From contig JADJTT010000003.1 in the NCBI GenBank assembly GCA_016711045.1, positions 124,001-188,000 on the forward strand: a stretch of DNA of 64,000 bases. The letters run 5' to 3'. Every line of letters begins with the position of its first letter. Within the stretch, counting starts at the first letter, position 1. Below are positions 18,436 to 25,927 of this stretch, piece by piece. The notes under the pieces were generated by a model that did no database searches, was not told where the DNA came from, and saw only the letters and a list, made by a program, of their open reading frames with translations. The stretch is from Saprospirales bacterium (GTDB lineage: Bacteria; Bacteroidota; Bacteroidia; Chitinophagales; Saprospiraceae). The translations under genes were made by a program, and so were the position numbers.

Positions 18436-18537
18436 TTAACCGCAAAGGCGCTAAGGGCGCAAAGAAGTCTGCCTTTTTCAAATGCACATGAGTTGCAATA
18501 GCTGAATTTCGTTGCGCCCTTCGCGCCTTTGCGGTAA
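18436..18537. repeat. Inverted repeat of CGCAAAG words (copy 1)
   Basis: The left arm (18436-18462) is AACCGCAAAGGCGC-type sequence and the right arm (18512-18537) its near-perfect reverse complement. The same element occurs at 46432-46535. It lies between convergent genes and may serve as a bidirectional terminator. Confidence 0.8.
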
Positions 18538-18549
18538 TTTTTTTCTTGG

Positions 18550-20439
18550 TCAGTGCTTCACTACCTGCCGGCTCACCACCCCTTTTTCAGTCACAACCTG
18601 CACTACATACACCCCAGCCAGCAAGCCTTCCAAATCTAGCGAATTGGCAGTTGACACACGCCGTATCAACTGTCCGTTAATATCGTATAACTCCACCTTT
18701 ATTATTCCTTCCCCACGCACCTCCACCTGTCCCGTCGTCGGATTGGGGGAAATATCAATATTTAGCTTTAGATTATCCGGATTCGTTATTCCTGAAGACA
18801 CTGCCGCTAACGGCAACTCCAGGCTGGAGGGATAAGCGGTACTCAGGTGCACCGAGTTCGTCGCCACCAGCGGATTGACCAGCGTGTCGATATTTCCGTT
18901 GGGGTGCATTTCTCCGCCGGTATTCATATTGCGATTGTAGCGGGGATAATTGGACGACGAAACGATCAGGCGCAGCTGGTGCCCAACGGGGAAAGTGACG
19001 GCCAGATCTTCAAATTCCAGGGTGATGAGGTATACTTCTCCGGGATTCATAAATGCTTCGGCCGCCTGGGTGTATCCGTTGCGAAAACGCATGCGCTGGA
19101 TGCACTCGCCCAGAAGGATAGACCTGCCGTCCGGATAAACATCCGTCAACCGCAAGGTGAAATCGGTGTCGGGCCGGTCGGAAGACACGTATAGTTGGAC
19201 CCCGATCTTTCCCTGAATGGAGATGGATTCGGTCAGGACCGGCGTACTGAACAGCAACACATCCGCTCTCGACTCCACTTCTTCCGCCTGGTCATAAGGC
19301 CCCTGCAACAGGTCGGGGTTGAGGGTTTTGCCGCCGATCGTGGGCGACGGGTCTTCGGGGTCGTAGGGAAAAGAAAGCGACGCATTGGGGGTGTCAGGCG
19401 CCTCCGGAAGGATGGTCCCATCGGCATGCAGGTAATAGGTCTGCGAAGTGCCTCCGGCCGGCGGCCAAATCTGGCTTTCATGCCATTCGTTATCACCCAT
19501 CTGGAAATAGATATAGCGCGCCTGATCCTCCCAGCCGTTTTCCACGCCCCGCATATAGAAATCGAAGAACTCCAGCCCTTTTATATCGTTCCATGCCGCA
19601 GCTTCCGGAAAGAACAACTCCCCCTGTTGCCCCGTCCCTACGCTGGACTGGCTGGTGCCGCCATGTACCCACGGACCGACCAGGATCTTGTGCTTGTCGC
19701 GCACCGACTGGGGAGAAGCCTTGGATAAGGTATCGATCAGGACCATATCCCATTCGGTGTTGTGGTCGAACCAGCCGGCGACCAGCAGCATGGGCACATC
19801 CACCAACTCGGGATTCATGGAGGTATTTTCCGCGAATTGCCAAATCAGGTTGTAGTAGGGGTTGTCGATGACCAGGTCGTAATTCCCGAACAACGTCTGA
19901 AGGGTCTGTAAATGCTCGACGATGATACTTCCCCCCGGGTAATACTTGTGGTAGGTTTCCCAGGGCGCCGCCACCTTCGGAATAGCACAGACGAGGTGGG
20001 GAGGCTGTTCGTAAGCCGTCTGAAATTGCACATTACCCAGGGCCGAAGGACCCCAGGTCCCGACCTTGCCGTTGCACCACGGCTGGGCAGCGATCCACTC
20101 CACGGCGTCGTACCCGTCCTCGCCCCGGTTGGGATTGGCCGTGCATGCGCCGATAGAGCCGTAGAAACACCGCCAGTCAAGTACGACAAAGGCATAATTG
20201 CTCGAGGCAATGTCGTAGTCCACGCCCAAGGGCAAGCCCGTTAGTTGGTAGTAAAGCTTGTTGTAAGGGGTCTGAATGAGAATGACAGGAAAGGTACCCG
20301 TCGCATTGGGCAGGTATAGTTGCGCCGAAAGTGCCTTGCCATCTCGCATGGGAATGCTGATGGCCTGTGGATTGAGCTGTGCCTGAAGCCCAGAAACGGA
20401 AAACAGGAACAGGCAGGCTAGCCAAAATTGGGTTTTCAT
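18550..20439 (-). CDS. Secreted CocE/NonD (S15-type) hydrolase with T9SS sorting domain
   Basis: 629 residues with a signal peptide (MKTQFWLACLFLFSVSGLQA). An alpha/beta hydrolase domain carries the nucleophile elbow GTWGPSALGNVQF near residue 130, preceded by VVLDWRCFYGSIGACTAN. A C-terminal jelly-roll domain typical of X-Pro dipeptidyl-peptidase/CocE proteins follows (about 375-540). A T9SS domain ends the protein (IDISPNPTTGQVEVRGEG ...). Family members cleave acyl esters or peptide amides. It is likely extracellular or surface-bound, and the substrate is unknown. The gene is convergent with the HmuY-like gene and divergent from the tusA operon. Confidence 0.9.
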   Translation of the reverse strand: MKTQFWLACLFLFSVSGLQAQLNPQAISIPMRDGKALSAQLYLPNATGTFPVILIQTPYNKLYYQLTGLPLGVDYDIASSNYAFVVLDWRCFYGSIGACTANPNRGEDGYDAVEWIAAQPWCNGKVGTWGPSALGNVQFQTAYEQPPHLVCAIPKVAAPWETYHKYYPGGSIIVEHLQTLQTLFGNYDLVIDNPYYNLIWQFAENTSMNPELVDVPMLLVAGWFDHNTEWDMVLIDTLSKASPQSVRDKHKILVGPWVHGGTSQSSVGTGQQGELFFPEAAAWNDIKGLEFFDFYMRGVENGWEDQARYIYFQMGDNEWHESQIWPPAGGTSQTYYLHADGTILPEAPDTPNASLSFPYDPEDPSPTIGGKTLNPDLLQGPYDQAEEVESRADVLLFSTPVLTESISIQGKIGVQLYVSSDRPDTDFTLRLTDVYPDGRSILLGECIQRMRFRNGYTQAAEAFMNPGEVYLITLEFEDLAVTFPVGHQLRLIVSSSNYPRYNRNMNTGGEMHPNGNIDTLVNPLVATNSVHLSTAYPSSLELPLAAVSSGITNPDNLKLNIDISPNPTTGQVEVRGEGIIKVELYDINGQLIRRVSTANSLDLEGLLAGVYVVQVVTEKGVVSRQVVKH

Positions 20440-20593
20440 GTGGCTTGTTTATTTAAATGTGTGCTTTGACTTTTGATCATTGGACAAGTTGAATAGTTTT
20501 TCGATCATTTTGCTATTTAGAAATTTTCCAAATAAAATTTCAATCCTTCGCCATGTCCTCTGTAAAAAAAATGAATTTTCCATACTATGAGAA

Positions 20594-20609
20594 ATGAACA
20601 TTTGTTCAT
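20594..20609. promoter_or_regulatory. Candidate ArsR/SmtB-type operator upstream of tusA
   Basis: A perfect inverted repeat, ATGAACA-TT-TGTTCAT, about 110 bases before tusA. The half-site TGAACA with a two-base spacer resembles SmtB/ArsR-family operators. It abuts TATCTTTA (20609-20616), a near match to the -7 element. ArsR-type repressors are known to control sHdr/sox loci in other bacteria. No regulator gene is present here, so the assignment is inference. Confidence 0.45.
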
Positions 20610-20718
20610 ATCTTTATCCGAGCACAGGAAAACACCCAAAAAGGCCTTCCTCCAACAAGAGTTTTGAGAAACCTCACATACGCGATATTAAAAGAGAAAT
20701 CCAAATAAAACTTCAAAT

Positions 20719-20958
20719 ATGGGTGAATTCACTGTAAACAAAGAACTGGACTGCAAAGGGCTGCTTTGTCCAATGCCTGTGGTAAAAACGAAAAAGGCAA
20801 TGAATGACCTGGCCGTAGGGGAAGTTCTGGAAATGATTTCCACGGATCCGGGGTCAATGCCCGATATGCAAGCCTGGGCCAAACAAACCGGTCACGAACT
20901 GCTGGAAGCGAAAGACGAAGGCAACATATTCCGTTTTTTTATCAAAAAAACCCACTAA
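20719..20958 (+). CDS. tusA: TusA sulfur-carrier protein
   Basis: 79 residues, standard TusA length. The sulfur-binding motif CPMPVVKTKKAM is present with the reactive cysteine at residue 17. TusA proteins carry persulfide sulfur. In sulfur oxidisers they deliver sulfane sulfur to the sHdr or rDsr system, while elsewhere they serve tRNA thiolation. Its position as the first gene of the sHdr locus, 3 bases before a DsrE3-like gene, points to the oxidative role. A candidate operator and promoter lie upstream at 20594-20616. Confidence 0.93.
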   Translation: MGEFTVNKELDCKGLLCPMPVVKTKKAMNDLAVGEVLEMISTDPGSMPDMQAWAKQTGHELLEAKDEGNIFRFFIKKTH

Positions 20959-20961
20959 ATC

Positions 20962-21489
20962 ATGGCAGGTTCAACTGGAAACGGCAAGCCCAAACGCCTT
21001 GCCCTTATTTCCTCTAAGGGTACCCTCGACTGGGCATACCCACCCTTTATCCTGGCTTCTGCAGCTGCTGCTATGGATTGGGAAGTGGCAATTTTCTTTA
21101 CTTTCTACGGTTTACCCTTGCTAAAAAAGGAACTCGATGCAAAAGTGTCGCCCCTCGGCAACCCGGCGATGCCGATGAAGATGCCGTTTGGCAGTGAAGG
21201 CTTTCAAAATATCAACTGGCCTATGCCCAATATCCTTATGGCCAACATCCCCGGCTTTGAATCGGCCGCGACCGGATTGATGAAAAAGATGTTCAAAAAC
21301 AAAGGGGTTGCCTCGGTTGAAGAATTACGGGACGCCTGTGTGGAAATGGATGTCCGGCTCATCGGATGCCAAATGACCATGGATGTGTTTGGCTTCACCA
21401 AAGAAGAATTTATCGATGAAGCGGAAATAGCAGGGGCTGCTGCGTTCCTGGCATATGCAGCAGAAGCGGAAGTGAACCTGTTTATATAG
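20962..21489 (+). CDS. dsrE3: DsrE3-type sulfur transferase
   Basis: 175 residues of the DsrE/DsrF/DrsH-like family. Two cysteines ten residues apart (C126 in ELRDACVEMD and C136 in LIGCQMTMDVFG) match the arrangement of DsrE3A proteins, where the second cysteine accepts persulfide sulfur and passes it to TusA or receives it. The N-terminus LALISSKGTLDWAYPPFILA is a typical Rossmann-like start. It may be peripherally membrane-attached, as other DsrE3A proteins are. It lies between tusA (3-base gap) and a lipoate ligase that starts one base after its stop. The locus strongly supports cytoplasmic sulfur transfer towards sHdr. Confidence 0.88.
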   Translation: MAGSTGNGKPKRLALISSKGTLDWAYPPFILASAAAAMDWEVAIFFTFYGLPLLKKELDAKVSPLGNPAMPMKMPFGSEGFQNINWPMPNILMANIPGFESAATGLMKKMFKNKGVASVEELRDACVEMDVRLIGCQMTMDVFGFTKEEFIDEAEIAGAAAFLAYAAEAEVNLFI

Positions 21490-22572
21490 GTGAAAAAAGA
21501 TTTACCCATTCGATTGATCGATGCAGCGCGGGTTTCATCCCTGCACAGCCAAACGATCTACCACGCATTGGCCTATGCCATGACTCCCGACACGCCGGAT
21601 ACGGTGGTCCTCTCCCAACCCGGCAGTCCTTATGCCTGCCTTGGGTTTCATCAGGACGCCGGACGGGAGGTAGATCTGGACTATTGCAGGCAGCATCAAA
21701 TCCCGGTCATCAGGCGGGAAACAGGCGGCGGCACCGTATTTATCGACGAGGATCAGCTTTTCGTGCAGTGGATTTTCCACCCCGAAAACCTTCCCCGGAA
21801 AATAGATACCCGCTTTCAACTGTTTGTCAATCCACTTGTGGATACCTATCAGTTCTTTGGCATAAAGGCATACCTCTATCCCCCCAACGATGTGCACGTG
21901 AAGGGCAAAAAGATCGTCGGCACCGGCGCCGCTGCTATTGGCAATGCGGAAGTGGTGACCGGCAATTTTTTGTTCGACTTCGACAGCACACAAATGGCAA
22001 ATATCCTGCAGGCCCCCAATGCGGCCTTCCGGGAATTGTTCCGCCATAGCCTCGACCAATACCTCACTACCTTTAAAAAGGAACTGGGCACTGTGCCGGA
22101 TATGGGATCGGTAAAGCAGGTGTATGCCGAAAAATGTGCAGCAGCACTGGGACGAATCCTGGAACCCGGCGACTTTACCGATGCGGAGATGGAATGGATA
22201 GAAAAGCTGGACCAAAAATTCAGAGCAGAAAAATGGTTGTTCAGCCATCGCCTGCCGCCTGTCCCGGAAAGGACGGTCAAAGTCCATGCAGGTGTGTATA
22301 TCGGCGAAATAAAACACCCGATTCACGGCGGACAACTCTGCGCCACTATCCGGACGAAAGGGGAACTGATCGATCAAATTTCTTTCTCGGGCGATTTTTC
22401 CCTCCAACCCCCTTCCAAATTACCAGGATTGGAGAAAGCATTGCACAATGTGCCAATGGACGCGGAGAGCTTACGGGAAGTCCTTGAAGCTTTTTTTGAA
22501 TTGCATTCGGCAGCCTCCCCGGGCATCCGCGTAGAAGACTGGGTGGCCGTAATTATGAAAATGAAAAAGTGA
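21490..22572 (+). CDS. Lipoate:protein ligase of the sLpl type, copy 1
   Basis: 360 residues from a GTG that follows the dsrE3 stop directly. The BPL/LplA catalytic domain shows RRETGGGTVF near residue 76, the lysine motif GKKIVGTGAAAIG near 140 and NFLFDFD. A C-terminal accessory domain (about 250-360) fits the fused A+B architecture described for lipoate ligases of sHdr loci. It would attach lipoate or octanoate to the LbpA proteins encoded nearby. A second, diverged ligase is at 30629-31768, so the two may differ in substrate (octanoate versus lipoate) or in LbpA partner. Confidence 0.85.
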   Translation: MKKDLPIRLIDAARVSSLHSQTIYHALAYAMTPDTPDTVVLSQPGSPYACLGFHQDAGREVDLDYCRQHQIPVIRRETGGGTVFIDEDQLFVQWIFHPENLPRKIDTRFQLFVNPLVDTYQFFGIKAYLYPPNDVHVKGKKIVGTGAAAIGNAEVVTGNFLFDFDSTQMANILQAPNAAFRELFRHSLDQYLTTFKKELGTVPDMGSVKQVYAEKCAAALGRILEPGDFTDAEMEWIEKLDQKFRAEKWLFSHRLPPVPERTVKVHAGVYIGEIKHPIHGGQLCATIRTKGELIDQISFSGDFSLQPPSKLPGLEKALHNVPMDAESLREVLEAFFELHSAASPGIRVEDWVAVIMKMKK

Positions 22573-22575
22573 ACC

Positions 22576-22830
22576 GTGGATGCCGATAGCAACGAATACA
22601 GCGCCGCTGAAATGGCGCAACTCTACCAGAAACACCCTAATGAATGGCTGCTCCTGGAAGTATTGGCTACCAATAAATCGGGACGGGCTGAGCGACTGAG
22701 GCTGGTGAAATACGCGAAAAATAAAAATGACCTGTACGACTACCTTATGGATGAAGTACAGGACTGGGATTGGAGCAAAAACTTCATTTTCGTCTATTCC
22801 GATCCCGATAAAGAATGTGATTTATTTTAA
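22576..22830 (+). CDS. Small acidic protein of unknown function in the sHdr locus
   Basis: 84 residues from a GTG 4 bases after the ligase stop. It is acidic with a helical N-terminus (SAAEMAQLYQKHPNEWLLLE) and a beta-rich C-terminus (NFIFVYSDPDKECDLF) containing one cysteine. No signal peptide and no motif I recognise. Its tight packing between lipoate ligase and dsrE suggests a role in sulfur transfer or in LbpA assembly, but that rests on position only. Confidence 0.7.
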   Translation: MDADSNEYSAAEMAQLYQKHPNEWLLLEVLATNKSGRAERLRLVKYAKNKNDLYDYLMDEVQDWDWSKNFIFVYSDPDKECDLF

Positions 22831-22867
22831 ATTATTAGAACATCACCCCTCACTAAAAAAAATATTT

Positions 22868-23248
22868 ATGGAAGACAAGGAAGGCAAAAAGATTCTCGTG
22901 ATCCAAACCCATGGCGTAGATACGCCGACGAGAACCTACTCCCCTATCTATTACGCCGTGGCCGCCGCTGCCATGGAAATGGATGTAATGGTCTGGTTCA
23001 CCATGAACGGTACCAATCAACTGCGGAAGGGGGAAGCCGAAAAAGTATGCCTGGTTCCCGGTAGCGGCGTAACCCTCCGGACGATGCTCGATATGGCGCT
23101 CGACAACGAAGTAAAGCTCCGCGTCTGTCAGCAAAGTCTTACCCTCTGGGATATGGTTCCCGATGACCTCATTGACGGGGTAGAAATCCTCGGCGCTACC
23201 AGCATCATCGACCTGGCGTTGGATTATGACCATGTAATGTACTTCTAA
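22868..23248 (+). CDS. Second DsrE-family protein, single-cysteine active-site type
   Basis: 126 residues from the ATG at 22868. The DsrE fold is visible (KILVIQTHGVDTPTRTYSPI, YYAVAAAAMEMDVMVWFTM). The cysteine in RVCQQSLTLWDMVPDDLIDG (C87) aligns with the sulfur-accepting cysteine of DsrE3. The companion cysteine ten residues earlier is absent; C61 lies in a different place. It may therefore be a relay or partner subunit of the DsrE3-like protein at 20962, possibly forming a hetero-oligomer. It sits between the small unknown gene and lbpA1. Confidence 0.82.
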   Translation: MEDKEGKKILVIQTHGVDTPTRTYSPIYYAVAAAAMEMDVMVWFTMNGTNQLRKGEAEKVCLVPGSGVTLRTMLDMALDNEVKLRVCQQSLTLWDMVPDDLIDGVEILGATSIIDLALDYDHVMYF

Positions 23249-23254
23249 ATAATT

Positions 23255-23302
23255 AGTGAAGAGTGAAGAGATGAAGAGATACTCTTTCCCTTCACCCTTC
23301 AC
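23255..23302. repeat. Imperfect palindrome of GTGAAGA-type heptads
   Basis: AGTGAAGAGTGAAGAG words pair with CTTTCCCTTCACCCTTCAC-type words. The element lies in the 70-base gap between dsrE and lbpA1 and uses the same word family as the element at 2578. Confidence 0.7.
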
Positions 23303-23318
23303 CAAAAAAACAAACCTT

Positions 23319-23786
23319 ATGGCAACCGAAAAAATAAACGAATGTGTGATCCTGAAAAACCTTTACTATTCGGTTCAGGACAACACCTGGGTACGCGTCA
23401 ATGACGACGGCACCGTCACCATAGGCATGACCGACGTAGCGCAATCGCTGGCGGGCCCCATTCTCCACGCTCGTCCAAAAAAACCGGGGGTTTCCAGAGA
23501 AAAGGGGAAACCGATCGCCACCGTGGAAAGCGGCAAATGGGTCGGACCGGTAAAATCACCCATGACCGGTGAAATTGTGGAGGTCAACGAGAACCTGGAA
23601 AATAACGCTCAACTGGTGAATAAAAGCCCCTACCAAAATGGATGGATACTCAAAATGAAACCCGTCAACCTGGAAGAGGACCTGAAAGACCTGCTAACCG
23701 GCGATGCTGCGGTCGAAGCTTATCGCGCCAAGATCGACCAGGACGGCGTCACATGCACGCATATTGAAGGGACTGACGAATACTAA
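23319..23786 (+). CDS. lbpA1: Lipoate-binding protein LbpA (GcvH-like), copy 1
   Basis: 155 residues from the ATG at 23319. It has the GcvH-like lipoyl domain with the modified lysine expected at K73 in ATVESGKWVGPVKSPMTG. Upstream VRVNDDGTVTIGMTDVAQSL matches the H-protein hammerhead region. Proteins of this subtype (LbpA) are dedicated to sHdr sulfur oxidation and are thought to carry the sulfur substrate or electrons on lipoamide. A GcvH of the glycine cleavage system is unlikely because gcvP and gcvT are absent and sHdr genes follow directly. A second LbpA is at 29123. Confidence 0.9.
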   Translation: MATEKINECVILKNLYYSVQDNTWVRVNDDGTVTIGMTDVAQSLAGPILHARPKKPGVSREKGKPIATVESGKWVGPVKSPMTGEIVEVNENLENNAQLVNKSPYQNGWILKMKPVNLEEDLKDLLTGDAAVEAYRAKIDQDGVTCTHIEGTDEY

Positions 23787-23790
23787 TTTC

Positions 23791-23877
23791 AGTTTATAAA
23801 GTTTATGAAGTTTAGAAGGTTTATGAAAAACAGGATGAACCTTCTAAACTAATAAACCCAATAAACCTAATAAACTA
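23791..23877. repeat. Imperfect palindrome of AGTTTAT-type heptads
   Basis: The left arm has tandem words AGTTTATA / AGTTTATG / AGTTTAGA and the right arm has AACCTTCTAAACT, AATAAACC and AATAAACT words. It fills the 99-base gap between lbpA1 and shdrC1. Confidence 0.7.
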
Positions 23878-23885
23878 TAAAGACT

Positions 23886-24596
23886 ATGATGGCGCTCGAC
23901 CTATCTTACAATAAATACGCCGACGTTTCCCTCGACGAAAAAGAACGACTGCTCGAGGAGGTGAAAGCGGATATGCGCTACCAGGACCATGCGCTCTACG
24001 GATGCTATGAGTGTGGGATCTGCGTAGCCGCCTGTCCTTCAGCCCGGTTCTACGACTTCAGCCCACGGGTCATCGCCCAGGCAGCAGCCCGGGAAGACGC
24101 CGACCTGGTCTATACCCTGATGAACGACAGCATTTGGGACTGCTCCCAGTGCTTTTCCTGCGATCGCTGTCCGCGCCACAACTCCCCCGGCATGCTGATC
24201 ACCATCATGCGGGAAGTGGCAGTGCGCAACGGCCTGGGTACCGCCAAGGCAGCCCTCGAAGGCTACGGCCGCATCATCTACAAGATCATGTCTACCGGCA
24301 CCCAGGTGTCGCCCGATATGCTCCAGCCCAATGCATTCCCTGACTGGGGTGGGCACGTACACGAAATTGCGGAGAACCTCGACATATGGCGTAGGGCGCT
24401 ACCTCCCGAAACCCTCCACACTACCGAAACCGGATGGGAGATCAGCGACAAAACCATCATCGAACTCTACCTGATCTGGCACATGACAGGCGTCATGGAT
24501 ATGATCCAGGAAATCGACGAGGGCTTGTATGACATCCTGGTGGATGTGATGGAAGAACGACTCGAGGAAGCAGGATATGACGACGTCTCTTTTTAA
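23886..24596 (+). CDS. shdrC1: sHdrC1: 4Fe-4S ferredoxin-like subunit
   Basis: 236 residues. Two cysteine clusters, C40-x2-C43-x2-C46-x3-C50-P and C86-x2-C89-x2-C92-x2-C95-P, would bind two [4Fe-4S] clusters as in HdrC. The second has CSQCFSCDRCP, with one residue fewer than the classical CxxCxxCxxxCP spacing. The C-terminal part is helical and acidic. In sHdr complexes C1 passes electrons between B1 and the flavin of A. It is followed by B1 after 20 bases, in the C1-B1-A order of known sHdr operons. Confidence 0.9.
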   Translation: MMALDLSYNKYADVSLDEKERLLEEVKADMRYQDHALYGCYECGICVAACPSARFYDFSPRVIAQAAAREDADLVYTLMNDSIWDCSQCFSCDRCPRHNSPGMLITIMREVAVRNGLGTAKAALEGYGRIIYKIMSTGTQVSPDMLQPNAFPDWGGHVHEIAENLDIWRRALPPETLHTTETGWEISDKTIIELYLIWHMTGVMDMIQEIDEGLYDILVDVMEERLEEAGYDDVSF

Positions 24597-24616
24597 CTTA
24601 AAAACTAATACCGCTT

Positions 24617-25801
24617 ATGATACATTTGCCTGTCATTTCCTCTGCCAAAGACCGTGATTTTCAACTCGCCGAAAATCCGCCCACAGAGGATTACCACGAG
24701 CAGCTGGAACAACTGGAGAAGGATGGGGAAATCATCATCCAGCGAGTGCCCGAGCCTTATATTGAGGTGAAAACCAAATTCGGGCGCATCAAAAAGATCC
24801 CGGTTGAAAAAACCTGGCATCACAAGAGCTGCGGGCAGTGCGGCCATATTCCCGGCTATTCGACTTCTATCTTCTGGCTCAACCGCCAGTTGGGACTCGA
24901 TTATCTCGACCCCAAAGACCAGACTTCCTGTACTGCCTGGAACTATTACGCCTCCGCTACCTCCAACCCGGAGGCGCAGGCGGCCGTAGCGATCCGCAAC
25001 TTTGCCTCCGCGTTTGAAACGGGGTATTTCCCGATCATCCACTGTGGCACGAGCTTCGGCCACTACAAGGAAGTGCGGCAGGCGCTCATCCACTATCCCG
25101 AACTGCGGGACAAGGTGCGCAAGATCATGGCTAAACTGGGCAAGAAGCTGGTCATCCCGGAAGAGATCGTTCACTATAGCGAGTGGGTCTACGCCATGCG
25201 CGACCGCATCAAGGAGCGCCAGGTGGTAGACATGAGCCACATTACGGCCACCGTACACCCGGCTTGCCACTATCACAAATTGATCGAAGAAGATGCGATC
25301 TATACCCCTGAGATCTACGGCGCCCAGCGCACCGCCATCATTACCGGCGTACTGGAAAAATTGGGCATCAATGTAGCAGATTATTCCACCTGGTTCGACT
25401 GCTGCGGCTTCGGCTTCCGGCATATCCTCGTGTCGAGGGACTTCTCCCGCTCCTTCTCTGTGCAGCGCAAGATCGAAGTGATGATTGAAGAAGCCAACCC
25501 CGATCTGACCGTTACCCACGATACGGGTTGTGTGACCACCCTCGATCAAAGCCAGTTTGCCGCCAAAGCACACGGCAAAAAGGTCGGCCTGCCTGTTTTG
25601 GCGGATTCACAGGTAGCAGCCCTGGCCATGGGTGCACACCCCTACAAAGTATTACAGCTCCACTGGCACAATACAGACAATACGCGCTTTCTGGCCAAAC
25701 TGGGCATGGACCCCGACGAAAAATGGGCCGAATTTGAAAAATCGGTCGCCAGGCTCCAGGACGGCTCCAAGCAATTCCTGACCTGGGAAGACGTAGAATA
25801 A
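24617..25801 (+). CDS. shdrB1: sHdrB1: CCG-domain subunit
   Basis: 394 residues. Cysteine-rich (CCG) domain elements are present: KSCGQCGHIPGYSTS near residue 73, HPACHYHK near 217 and DCCGFGFRHILVSRDF near 262, plus HDTGCVTT near 302. In the heterodisulfide reductase family two such domains hold noncubane [4Fe-4S] clusters at which disulfides are cleaved or formed. In sHdr only some of the CCG ligands are kept, consistent with what is seen here. It lies between shdrC1 and shdrA, separated from the latter by a three-unit hairpin array. Confidence 0.88.
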   Translation: MIHLPVISSAKDRDFQLAENPPTEDYHEQLEQLEKDGEIIIQRVPEPYIEVKTKFGRIKKIPVEKTWHHKSCGQCGHIPGYSTSIFWLNRQLGLDYLDPKDQTSCTAWNYYASATSNPEAQAAVAIRNFASAFETGYFPIIHCGTSFGHYKEVRQALIHYPELRDKVRKIMAKLGKKLVIPEEIVHYSEWVYAMRDRIKERQVVDMSHITATVHPACHYHKLIEEDAIYTPEIYGAQRTAIITGVLEKLGINVADYSTWFDCCGFGFRHILVSRDFSRSFSVQRKIEVMIEEANPDLTVTHDTGCVTTLDQSQFAAKAHGKKVGLPVLADSQVAALAMGAHPYKVLQLHWHNTDNTRFLAKLGMDPDEKWAEFEKSVARLQDGSKQFLTWEDVE

Positions 25802-25803
25802 CC

Positions 25804-25893
25804 CGTACCGGCAGGGCTTGCCCCTGCCGCCACCGTACCGGCAGGGCTTGCCCCTGCCGCCACCGTAATGGCAGGGCTTGCCCCTGCCTGCAT
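25804..25893. repeat. Three tandem 30-bp hairpin units between shdrB1 and shdrA
   Basis: Units start at 25804, 25834 and 25864 with period 30. Each contains GGCAGGGCTTGCCCCTGCC, itself an inverted repeat. The third unit differs by a few bases. The array fills nearly the whole gap. It is too short and lacks spacers for CRISPR. Confidence 0.85.
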
Positions 25894-25927
25894 CATCATA
25901 AAAAGCATCATAAAAACATCGATAACC

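Noticed and set aside
23319..23786. GcvH of the glycine cleavage system
   Set aside because: No gcvT or gcvP nearby; the lysine context ESGKWVG and the sHdr neighbours fit LbpA better.
25804..25893. Tandem array resembling a short CRISPR
   Set aside because: Units are contiguous 30-base repeats with no unique spacers, and there are no cas genes nearby.
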